Assembly (NCBI GenBank): GCA_018609195.1
Contig: JAHCSE010000003.1
Location: forward strand, 1-52,754
Direction of reading: 5' to 3'
Length of the DNA stretch: 52,754 nucleotides
From: Patescibacteria group bacterium
Lineage (GTDB): Bacteria > Patescibacteriota > Minisyncoccia > Minisyncoccales > RBG-13-36-15
Under the pieces are notes generated by a model, which did not search any database, was not told where the DNA came from, and saw only the letters and a list, made by a program, of their open reading frames with translations. How positions within the stretch are numbered: position 1 is the stretch's first letter; each line of letters begins with the position of its first letter. The translations under genes and the position numbers were made by a program. Positions 16,718-24,799 of the stretch are shown here, one piece after another.

Positions 16718-18241
16718 TTATCCCTCTCTCACTCTATACATTAAAGCTTCAGCTAAATGCGCAAAAGAAATTTTTTCTACGGAGTCTAAATCGGCAATGG
16801 TTCTCGCTACTTTCAAAACCCGATGATACCCCCTCGCTGAAAGTTCTCCTGAATTGACGGCTTTTCGTAAAAGATTTTCTGACTTTTGATCAATTTGACA
16901 GTATTTTTTTATTTGGGGAATGGTTATTTCCGAATTTACCAAAGCTTTCTCATTTTTAAACCTCTCTTTCTGGATTTCTCTGGCCTGATTCACTCTTTCT
17001 CTGATTTGAGGACTAGCTCTTTCTTTATCTTCCATAACTAATTTCTCATATTTTAAATGAGGAACTTCAATGAAAAGGTCAATTCGATCAATTAAGGGAC
17101 CTGAAAGTTTTCTTCGATACTTCTGAATTTGAGAACCTAAGCATTTACAACCCCTTTCTGGATCATTTAAGTAGCCACAAGGGCAGGGATTTGAAGCTGC
17201 CACCAAGGTGAAAGAACAAGGTAAAGTTAAAGAATGTTTTGCTCTCAATAAAGTAATTTCCCCTTCCTCAATCGGCTGACGAAGACTCTCTAAAACATCT
17301 CGATGAAACTCGGGAAACTCATCTAAAAATAAAACTCCCCGGTGGGCTAAAGTTATTTCCCCAGAGGAGGGAGGGTTTCCTCCTCCAATTAAAGCTACTT
17401 CAGAAGAAGCATGATGAGGAGAACGAAAAGGTCTGAGGTTAATAAGGGGGCTTTCTTTTGGCAAAAGTCCAACCACACTATAAATTTTCGTAACTTCCAA
17501 AGCTTCTTCAAAAGAAAGAGGAGGTAAAATAGAAGGAAGGCCTTTAGCTAGAAGGGTTTTCCCTGCCCCAGGCGGTCCTACCATCAAAAGATTATGGGCT
17601 CCGGCAGCTGAAATCTCTAAAGCTCTTTTTCCATGCTCCTGGCCTCGAATCCAGCGAAGATCCATTGGATAGTCAGGTTCTTTAAAAAAATCTTCAATTT
17701 TAATTTTTAGAGGAGCAATTTCTTTTTTTCCTTCAAGATAAGAGATCAGTTCTTTAATGTTATCTGATCCAATTACTTTCAAATTTTTCACTAAAGCTGC
17801 TTCTTTCGCATTGGCCTTGGGTAAAATTATTTCCTGATAATTTTTCTGCTGGGCTTTTATCGCAAAAGAGAGAACTCCTTTAACTGGCCTTAATTTTCCA
17901 TCTAAACCTAATTCTCCAAGAAAAATTTTCTGTTCAGGATTAAATCTTAACTGCTTGGTGGCAATTAAAAAACCCAGGGCAATGGGTAAATCATAAAGGG
18001 AACCTTCTTTTTTTAAATCGGCTGGGGCTAAATTAACTAAAACCCGCCAGGGCTGATGATAGGGAGATTGAAAACCAATACTTTTTATTGCAGCTGCAAC
18101 CCTTTCTTTAGATTCTTCTACTGCTTTATCTGGTAAACCAACGATGTTAAAAGAACGAAGGCCATAAGAAACATCGGTTTCCACTTCTACAATTTGCGCC
18201 TCTAAACCGACTATAGCTGCCGAGTAGACTTTTGAAGGCAT
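16718..18241 (-). CDS. YifB/ComM family Mg-chelatase-like AAA ATPase
   Basis: GLPDKAVEESKERV, Walker A GPPGAGKTLLAKGLPSILPPL, HRGVLFLDEFPEF, NPCPCGY. Confidence 0.96.
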   Translation of the reverse strand: MPSKVYSAAIVGLEAQIVEVETDVSYGLRSFNIVGLPDKAVEESKERVAAAIKSIGFQSPYHQPWRVLVNLAPADLKKEGSLYDLPIALGFLIATKQLRFNPEQKIFLGELGLDGKLRPVKGVLSFAIKAQQKNYQEIILPKANAKEAALVKNLKVIGSDNIKELISYLEGKKEIAPLKIKIEDFFKEPDYPMDLRWIRGQEHGKRALEISAAGAHNLLMVGPPGAGKTLLAKGLPSILPPLSFEEALEVTKIYSVVGLLPKESPLINLRPFRSPHHASSEVALIGGGNPPSSGEITLAHRGVLFLDEFPEFHRDVLESLRQPIEEGEITLLRAKHSLTLPCSFTLVAASNPCPCGYLNDPERGCKCLGSQIQKYRRKLSGPLIDRIDLFIEVPHLKYEKLVMEDKERASPQIRERVNQAREIQKERFKNEKALVNSEITIPQIKKYCQIDQKSENLLRKAVNSGELSARGYHRVLKVARTIADLDSVEKISFAHLAEALMYRVREG

Positions 18242-18288
18242 ACTCTATTAATATACCAGATATTTGACATTTTGAATAGATTTCTATC

Positions 18289-18348
18289 AAAAAACCGCCT
18301 TTTTACCCCGAACCGTACTTGTTCTGGTTTGGGGCTTGGCGATTTTTT
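18289..18348. terminator. Compound terminator with a second palindrome in its loop
   Basis: AAAAAACCGCC/GGCGATTTTTT enclosing CCCCGAACC...GGTTTGGGG. Confidence 0.65.
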
Positions 18349-18389
18349 AATCATTACTTCCAGCTTAAACTCAGATAATTGTTGAGGTA

Positions 18390-18758
18390 TTATTTCGGGC
18401 ATTTAAGGCAGGATTGCGCTTCAGGATAGCTCTTTAGTCTCTCTAGCGATATTTCTTTTTTGCATTTTTCGCACTTTCCGTATCTCTCTTTTTTAATTTT
18501 TTCTAAAGCTGAATTAATAAATTTAAGCCTTAGCTCAAGATTAGCTTCTATCGGTAATAAATTAAGGTATTCTTCAACTTCATCTGCTGCTTCCTCCAAT
18601 CTTTGAGAACCTACTCCGCCACCGAACTTAGGATATTTTGTATTCCAATCCCCAGCCAGTTTTAAATCTTTCTTAGCAAAACTCCCGAGTTCTTTTTCTA
18701 AATTTTCTTTTTCTTTTTCTAGTCTATCTTTTAGCTCTTTAAGGATTTCTTTTTTCAT
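18390..18758 (-). CDS. DksA/TraR-family C4 zinc-finger protein
   Basis: RYGKCEKCKKEISLERLKSYPEAQSCLKC. Confidence 0.88.
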   Translation of the reverse strand: MKKEILKELKDRLEKEKENLEKELGSFAKKDLKLAGDWNTKYPKFGGGVGSQRLEEAADEVEEYLNLLPIEANLELRLKFINSALEKIKKERYGKCEKCKKEISLERLKSYPEAQSCLKCPK

Positions 18759-21037
18759 TTTAAAAAAAGTTGTTCAATTATTTTAATTAAACTTTGACAA
18801 GAACTACTCCAAATAAAATACTCTCCAGATGCTGAATAACAAATCCCAAAATCTCCATTGATAAAAGTCAGGTAGCGAAAACTAATTCCTTCCTGACTTG
18901 CTGATTTAAAAGAAGAGATAGGAGCTGGTTTTTCTTTCCCGAGGATCAAGAATAAGTGCTCAAAATCATTTTCCATTGTCCCTTCCCAAAATTCCAAAAT
19001 ATTCTTCAATTGCTCTTCCTCTTCAATTTTAACTAAAAAGCCAGGTCTTTTACCTTCTGGCTGAGTAAAAATAAAAAGGGTATAATCTTCCCTTATATTC
19101 TGATAAAAATCTTCTGGGACTTTAACCTCAAAAGCCTCAAAAAATTCAGAAAGCTCAATAAATCTATTTTCATTTACATTTTTAAATAAAACCCTAGTGA
19201 ATTCTCCTTCTTCCAGATCAGTCTGTAAAACTGAGTTAAAAAGCGAGGGGATATCTGAAATTTCAGAAATTTCTAAAGTCTTAGTTTCTAAAACTTCAAT
19301 GAGAGAAGGAGGAACCTCAGAAATTTTAGGAATTTCCAAAGGAACTTCTGGTAGTTGCATTACTTCTTCTTGAACAGGAGCTCCTCTTTTGAAAAAACCT
19401 GACCAAAGGAAAAAAAGAAGCGAAAGGATAAGGATCGAAATCAGAACGATTAAGATTCTTATTGAAATCTTCTTAAAAAGACTAGGCCGTTTAGGAAGGG
19501 GAGGGAAGGCTATTTCTGGAGTTTTAAGAGGAGCGTCTATCTCTTTTTTCTCCCAGGTTCTTTCAATAAATCTTTCTCTGGCCTCTTTTTCTTTCTCCTT
19601 GCCCTCCATAGCTTCAGCGGCGGAGGGTTTTCTTTCTTCTGAGGCTTCGGCTGAGCTCAGCCGAATGTCTTTTAATCTGGCCTTTTCTAATCTTTCTTTT
19701 TCAAGGCTTCGACTGAGCTCAGCCGAACGTCTTTGTTCTACCTCTCTTTCTTCTTTAAACGTTTTTTCCTCCCCTATTTTCTCTATTTTTAATTTCTCTA
19801 ATCTTTCTCTAGCTTTTTTGATAAGCTCTGCTTCAGGAATTTCCTTCTCAGCTTTTTCTTCTTTTTTTTCTTGTGCTACTGGTATCTTTTCCTCTTCTCT
19901 CTCTTCTTTTTTTAATATTTTCTCAATTTCTTTTATTTTTACCTTGATGCGATTTTCTCTATTTAATAGCCTTTGGCGGCCTAAACTGGTTTCTTTTATT
20001 TGAAGATTTATTTTCTTTCTCTCCTCTTCTAAACTCCATCTCGTTTTTTCTATCTCCACTCTATCTTTCTCTACTTTCCATCTCCCTTTTTCCATTTCCC
20101 TCTGTTCTTTAAAAGAGGGGGCTAATTTTTCTCGCTCCTCAATTATTCTTATTTCCTCTTCAACTTCTTTCTCTTCTTTGAAGATCCTGCTTAAATTTTC
20201 CTCAATTTCCTTTTTCTTTTCTGAGAGCTCAGCCAACTTTTTATCTAAAGGCTCTCGTTCGCTAATTAGATCTGTCATTTCCTTTTCTAATCCCCCTTTT
20301 TCTTCCTCCAATGCTATTTCTTTTCCTTTCTGTAGAATTTCCTCTTTTCTTTTTTTTAGGTTTTCTTCCTCTTTGGAGACTTCCTGAAGCTTTAATTCTG
20401 TATTTTTGATTTTTTTATCTATTCCCTCTATTCCTTCCTGTACCTCCCACTTTCGAGACTCTATCTCTTCTCTCTTTTTCTCCACACTCCACCTTTCTTT
20501 TTCTATTTCCCTTCTCTTATCTGGCGAGGTAGCCTTTCGTTCTTTTTCCTCAACTCCCATTTTCTTCTCCTCAATTTTCCTCTCTTCCTCCAAAATCGGA
20601 GTTAACTCTTTTTTTAATTGATCTTTTTTCTCAACGAGCTCTACCTTTCTATCCTGAAGAGGTTTTCTCTTTAAGGGAATTTCTTCTAATAATTTTTCAG
20701 TGTTAATTGCCTCCATCTCCAAACTTTCTCTTTCCTCTTTCCCCGCTAAAATTCTCCTTTCCTCTTCTCTTTTTCGTCTTTCTCTTTCCTCTCCCCATTT
20801 TTTTTCAATTTCTTCAGCCAGTCTTTTTTCCTCCTCTTCCCTGGTTAAAACTTCTTCCGCCTTTCTTTTTTCCTCCTCTTCCTTTCCTTCTTCTTTCTTT
20901 TTTTCTCCTTTTACTTTTAAAGCCGCAATTCGTTCCCTTTCTCTTTTTGCTTCCTCTTCCCGAGTCTTTACAATATCTTTTTCCATTGTCCTGATTTCCT
21001 CTCGCCTCAAAAATTCTTTTTTCTCCCCATTGACCAT
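18755..21037 (-). CDS. Long charged coiled-coil protein with single TM and C-terminal extracytoplasmic domain
   Basis: Extended E/K/R heptad-like region, TM ILIVLISILILSLLFFLWSGFF, globular C-terminus; overlaps the dksA-like start by 4 nt. Confidence 0.75.
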   Translation of the reverse strand: MVNGEKKEFLRREEIRTMEKDIVKTREEEAKRERERIAALKVKGEKKKEEGKEEEEKRKAEEVLTREEEEKRLAEEIEKKWGEERERRKREEERRILAGKEERESLEMEAINTEKLLEEIPLKRKPLQDRKVELVEKKDQLKKELTPILEEERKIEEKKMGVEEKERKATSPDKRREIEKERWSVEKKREEIESRKWEVQEGIEGIDKKIKNTELKLQEVSKEEENLKKRKEEILQKGKEIALEEEKGGLEKEMTDLISEREPLDKKLAELSEKKKEIEENLSRIFKEEKEVEEEIRIIEEREKLAPSFKEQREMEKGRWKVEKDRVEIEKTRWSLEEERKKINLQIKETSLGRQRLLNRENRIKVKIKEIEKILKKEEREEEKIPVAQEKKEEKAEKEIPEAELIKKARERLEKLKIEKIGEEKTFKEEREVEQRRSAELSRSLEKERLEKARLKDIRLSSAEASEERKPSAAEAMEGKEKEKEARERFIERTWEKKEIDAPLKTPEIAFPPLPKRPSLFKKISIRILIVLISILILSLLFFLWSGFFKRGAPVQEEVMQLPEVPLEIPKISEVPPSLIEVLETKTLEISEISDIPSLFNSVLQTDLEEGEFTRVLFKNVNENRFIELSEFFEAFEVKVPEDFYQNIREDYTLFIFTQPEGKRPGFLVKIEEEEQLKNILEFWEGTMENDFEHLFLILGKEKPAPISSFKSASQEGISFRYLTFINGDFGICYSASGEYFIWSSSCQSLIKIIEQLFLK
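19588..19727. repeat. Three in-frame palindromic elements in the coiled-coil gene
   Basis: CCCTCC...GGAGGG (19602-19627), TTCGGCTGAGCTCAGCCGAA (19646-19665), TTCGACTGAGCTCAGCCGAA (19708-19727). Confidence 0.85.
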
Positions 21038-21045
21038 TTTTTTAT

Positions 21046-23139
21046 TTAAACTTTAGGTTTGACTAATGATAAATTTATTCTCCCTTGTTCGTCAATACTA
21101 ATAACTTTTACTGGCAAAATCTTTCCAACCTTCATTATCTCTTCTAATGTTTCTCCTTTTAGCTGTCTCAATTGAGAAATGTGGATTAATCCCTCTTGTC
21201 CAGGTAGTAACTCCACAAATGCGCCAAAATCAACTATTTTTTTAACTTTTCCCTGAAAAACCTCTCCCATTTTTATTTCTCTGGTAATATGTTTTATCCA
21301 GGAAATAGCTTTTTTCACCGCCTCTTCCGATTCAGAAGTAACAAAAATGAGGCCTGTTTGCTGAATATCGATTGCCGCCCCAGTTTCCCTGATAATTTCA
21401 TTAATAATCCTCCCCCCAGGGCCAACTACCTCCCTGATTTTTTCAGGGTTAATCTGCAAAGTTAAGATTCGAGGAGCAAAAGGAGAAAGTTTTTCTCTGC
21501 TTTTCGGTAAAACCTTTTCCATTATCGCCAAAATCTGGAACCTTGCTTTTTTCCCTTGCTCTAAAGTTTCTTTTAAAATTTTTTTACTGATCCCTTCAAT
21601 TTTAACATCCATCTGGAGGGAAGTTATTCCCTCTCTGGTTCCCGCTACCTTAAAATCCATATCTCCATGGAAATCTTCTGGTCCTTGAATATCAGTTAAA
21701 ATTTTGTAATTTTCGTTTAAAGACATCAATCCCAAAGCAATACCAGCTGCAGGTCTTTTGATCGAAACCCCTGCATCCATTAAGGCGAGGGACGAAGAAG
21801 AAACAGATGCCATGGAAGTGGAACCGTTTGAGGAAAGAATCTCAGATACAATCCTCATTGTATAGGGGAATTGGTCAAAACTTGGAATGAGAGGTAAAAG
21901 AGCTTTTTCTACCAGCATTCCATGACCAATATCGCGTCTGCTAGGACCTCTCATTGGTCTTATTTCTCCAACTGAGTAAGGAGGGAAATTATAATGGTGC
22001 ATAAATCTTTTCTTTCCAACAATTTCCATTCCTTCTAATAATTGCTGGTCCCCGGGAGTTCCCAAAGTTAAAATAGATAAGGATTTGGTCTGACCTCGAA
22101 CAAAAAGAGCAGATCCATGGGTTCTGGGTAAAATCCCAACTTCAACCTGAATTTTTCTTATTTCATCTAAGGATCTTCCATCTGGTCTTTTCTCATTGAA
22201 AATGACATTTTGGTGAATTATTTTCTCAATCTCCTTTTCAAAAAAATTTTCAGCGTATTTTGTCTTTCCCTGTCCTGGGTATTTACCCTCAATAAAATAC
22301 GACAGTTCACTCTTTATCTTGTTTACTTCCTCCATCCTTTCTCCTTTCTGAAAGAGGGCTTTTCCCACGCTATCTCCCAGGAATTCTTTAATCTCTTTTT
22401 CTAACTCAGAATCTTTGGGACCATCAGTAATCTTCAATTTTTCCTTGCCAATTTTCTTTACAATCTCTTTTTGAAAATCAACCAAATTTTCAAGATCCTT
22501 TTTTGCAAATTCAAAGGCTTTTACGATTGCATCTTCTGAAACTTCCTCAAAGTTTCCTTCTATCATATTGATTAAAAATTCTCCATTTTGTTTCCCTCCA
22601 GCTAAAACCAGATCCAGTCCATCTTTTTCTCGTTCTTCATAGGTTGGATTCAAAACAAATGTGTTATTCACCCTCCCTATTCTCACTGAAGCTATGGGCC
22701 CTAACCAGGGAATATCAGAAATTGAAAGGGCGATAGACGCTGCTAATAATCCAATAACGTCTGGGTCATTCCTCTCGTCCCAGGATAAAACAGTTAAAAC
22801 TACCTGAACCTCCCGATTTAAATTTACTGGGAATCTGGGGCGAATAGATCTGTCAACTAATCTGGCGTTGCCAATTGCCTCATCTGAAGGTCGAGATTCC
22901 CTTCTGATATAGCGGGGGCCCCTAATCTTGCCAGCTGCATAATATCTCTCTTCATAATCAACAGTGAGGGGGAAAAAACTTAAACCCCCTTTTTCTTCCT
23001 TTGCCATTACACAGGTAGCCAAAACCAAAGTATCTCCATAAGAAACCAAAACGTCGGCATTGGCTCTCTCTGCCAAATTTTTAACTTCAACTTTTAGCTC
23101 TCTTTGAGCAAGTTCTAATGTAAAACTTTCAGATTCCAT
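21046..23139 (-). CDS. pnp: Polyribonucleotide nucleotidyltransferase
   Basis: RNase PH domains, VVGPGGRIINEIIRETGAAIDIQ (KH), GEVFQGKVKKIVDFGAFVELLPGQEGLIHISQL (S1). Confidence 0.98.
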   Translation of the reverse strand: MESESFTLELAQRELKVEVKNLAERANADVLVSYGDTLVLATCVMAKEEKGGLSFFPLTVDYEERYYAAGKIRGPRYIRRESRPSDEAIGNARLVDRSIRPRFPVNLNREVQVVLTVLSWDERNDPDVIGLLAASIALSISDIPWLGPIASVRIGRVNNTFVLNPTYEEREKDGLDLVLAGGKQNGEFLINMIEGNFEEVSEDAIVKAFEFAKKDLENLVDFQKEIVKKIGKEKLKITDGPKDSELEKEIKEFLGDSVGKALFQKGERMEEVNKIKSELSYFIEGKYPGQGKTKYAENFFEKEIEKIIHQNVIFNEKRPDGRSLDEIRKIQVEVGILPRTHGSALFVRGQTKSLSILTLGTPGDQQLLEGMEIVGKKRFMHHYNFPPYSVGEIRPMRGPSRRDIGHGMLVEKALLPLIPSFDQFPYTMRIVSEILSSNGSTSMASVSSSSLALMDAGVSIKRPAAGIALGLMSLNENYKILTDIQGPEDFHGDMDFKVAGTREGITSLQMDVKIEGISKKILKETLEQGKKARFQILAIMEKVLPKSREKLSPFAPRILTLQINPEKIREVVGPGGRIINEIIRETGAAIDIQQTGLIFVTSESEEAVKKAISWIKHITREIKMGEVFQGKVKKIVDFGAFVELLPGQEGLIHISQLRQLKGETLEEIMKVGKILPVKVISIDEQGRINLSLVKPKV

Positions 23140-23143
23140 AAAA

Positions 23144-23659
23144 TTATTTTTTCAGAAGGTATTTCTCTGGATTTTCCTCCAAATCTAAAAATTCATCAGC
23201 AGCTTCTTTTAATTTCGAAGAGGCAGATCTCCCAAAAGCGATGACCTCTACTCTTTTCCCTCGGTTTTTTAAATACTCCGCCAAAGGAATGAAATCCCCA
23301 TCCCCTGAAACTAAAACTATCACATCAACTCCGGGAGCAGTTCTGATGGCATCAATAACTATCCCCACATCCCAGTCAGCTTTTTTTTGACCTCCATAAA
23401 ATTCCTGTAAATCTCTGATTCTTGTTTCAATTCCCAACTTCGTTAAAGCCTCAAAAAATGGTTTTTCTTCTCCGGATTTTGTCCTGACCACATAACCGAA
23501 AGCTCGAATCAATTTCCTCTGGCTAACGGCTAATTTCAAAATCTCTCGGAAACTAACTTTGGCCTTGTAAAGATTTTTTGCCGAATGGTAAAGATTCTGG
23601 GCGTCAATTAAAACACAAACTCTCTGCTCTTTATGCTTCATTCCGCTATTTTTTTCCAT
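23144..23659 (-). CDS. NYN domain (LabA/DUF88-like) protein
   Basis: RVCVLIDAQNLYHSAKN...KKADWDVGIVIDAIRT...DVIVLVSGDGDFIPLAEYLKNRGKRVEVIAFG. Confidence 0.9.
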   Translation of the reverse strand: MEKNSGMKHKEQRVCVLIDAQNLYHSAKNLYKAKVSFREILKLAVSQRKLIRAFGYVVRTKSGEEKPFFEALTKLGIETRIRDLQEFYGGQKKADWDVGIVIDAIRTAPGVDVIVLVSGDGDFIPLAEYLKNRGKRVEVIAFGRSASSKLKEAADEFLDLEENPEKYLLKK

Positions 23660-23662
23660 TAA

Positions 23663-23680
23663 TTTTTTTTGGGGGGGGGG
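23663..23680. repeat. T8G10 homopolymer tract upstream of the NYN gene
   Basis: tttttttt gggggggggg (C10A8 on the coding strand, within ~20 nt of the ATG). Confidence 0.9.
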
Positions 23681-23689
23681 TTTTAAAGG

Positions 23690-23956
23690 TTATTTTTTTA
23701 AGCCGATTTTCTTTAAAATACTATAATATCTCCTGATATTCTCTTCTTTTAAATAATTTAAAAGGCCTTTTCTTTTCGCCACCATTTTTAATAAGCCCCT
23801 TTTTGAATGGAAATCTTTTGGATTTTTTTTCAAATGCAAAATCAATCTTTTAATTTCCTCAGTAAAGAGAGTAATTTGAACCTCAGGAGATCCGGTATCC
23901 TTTTCGTGAAGCTTATATTTTTTAATTATTTTGGTTTTCTCTTCAGGAGTAAGCAT
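23690..23956 (-). CDS. rpsO: 30S ribosomal protein S15
   Basis: [53 protein letters not shown]. Confidence 0.98.
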   Translation of the reverse strand: MLTPEEKTKIIKKYKLHEKDTGSPEVQITLFTEEIKRLILHLKKNPKDFHSKRGLLKMVAKRKGLLNYLKEENIRRYYSILKKIGLKK

Positions 23957-23989
23957 TTTTTTTGATTATAACTTATTTTCTGCTAAAAG

Positions 23990-24014
23990 AAAAGGCGGTT
24001 CAATTACCGCTTTT
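23990..24014 (-). terminator. Hairpin between tRNA-Lys and rpsO
   Basis: AAAAGGCGGT-TCAATT-ACCGCTTTT. Confidence 0.6.
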
Positions 24015-24034
24015 GTGCGCCCATCATTTATCTG

Positions 24035-24107
24035 TGCCCCCACCAGGATTTGAACCTGGAACCTTGAAGTTAAGAGCTTCCTGCTCTGCCAATTGAGCTA
24101 TGGGGGC
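24035..24107 (-). tRNA. tRNA-Lys(CTT)
   Basis: Acceptor GCCCCCA/TGGGGGC, anticodon loop CTCTTAA, T-arm GGTTCAAATCC; no CCA. Confidence 0.93.
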
Positions 24108-24130
24108 GAGTTTTATAGCTTTTGAGTAAA

Positions 24131-24541
24131 TTAGGTAATCGGGCAATCTATGGTAAACCAGCCACCTGCCAGGCCGGTCCAAGCAGCTACTCCAATAATC
24201 AGAAAAAAGGTATTGATGATTAACCAGGCAGCAAAGATAATAATTAAACCAATGAATACCGAAGTAATTATCGATTTCGCTGTTCCAAGAGTTTGCGGAC
24301 TTCCTCCAGCAAAAAAGAACATCACTCCTCCAATCATCAGCATCAAGACAGCAACTGCTGGGACAAGACGAGTGAAAATAAAGTCCAAAATTCTATCCAG
24401 CATTACAAAGAAATGGCAAAGCTGACAGGGTGGTTGCCCAGGGTTTCCGCAAGGCACTAAACCTTGAGCAGATGAAACTGGAGGAAATAAGAAAATTCCC
24501 AAAAAAATAATGAAAAATATAAAGATAAACTTTTTTGACAT
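24131..24541 (-). CDS. VirB2/TrbC-like pilin family membrane protein
   Basis: Signal peptide MSKKFIFIFFIIFLGIFLFPPVSSAQG; two TMs AVLMLMIGGVMFFFAGG...TAKSIITSVFIGLIIIFAAWLIINTFF; start trimmed from the ORF track because the upstream part is tRNA-Arg. Confidence 0.75.
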   Translation of the reverse strand: MSKKFIFIFFIIFLGIFLFPPVSSAQGLVPCGNPGQPPCQLCHFFVMLDRILDFIFTRLVPAVAVLMLMIGGVMFFFAGGSPQTLGTAKSIITSVFIGLIIIFAAWLIINTFFLIIGVAAWTGLAGGWFTIDCPIT

Positions 24542-24542
24542 G

Positions 24543-24616
24543 TGCCCTCGCCAGGATTTGAACCTGGAATCTTCTGGTTCGAAGCCAGATATTGTATCCA
24601 ATTCAACTACGAGGGC
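24543..24616 (-). tRNA. tRNA-Arg(TCG)
   Basis: Acceptor GCCCTCG/CGAGGGC, anticodon loop CTTCGAA, T-arm GGTTCAAATCC; no CCA. Confidence 0.93.
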
Positions 24617-24681
24617 AACTGGGCTTTATTTTATCAAAATAATTGGGAAAAATCAATTTTAAAGCTATAATAAAAGGTGAT

Positions 24682-24762
24682 GAACCCCGAACCAAATTTT
24701 GCAATAGGGGTTCGCGGCGACGCCCTCTCCTTCGGAAAGGCCTATTCGGCCCCGGGCGTCGC
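24682..24762. repeat. Compound palindromic element upstream of the CCA-adding enzyme
   Basis: GAACCCC/GGGGTTC (24682-24713), then GCGACGCCC/GGGCGTCGC (24717-24762) enclosing CCTT-CGGA-AAGG and GGCC-TATTC-GGCC. Confidence 0.8.
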
Positions 24763-24799
24763 GAGAGTTTTATCAAATAAGATTATTTTCTTATTATTT

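Noticed and set aside
19389-21056. Plus-strand ORFs (19389-20003, 20406-20621, 20700-21056) opposite the coiled-coil gene
   Set aside because: Ser/Phe/Leu-rich antisense translations of an E/K/R-rich coding sequence; no independent motif or RBS.
24677-24799. N-terminal extension of the CCA-adding enzyme
   Set aside because: Encoded by a palindromic repeat; family homology begins at about 24800.
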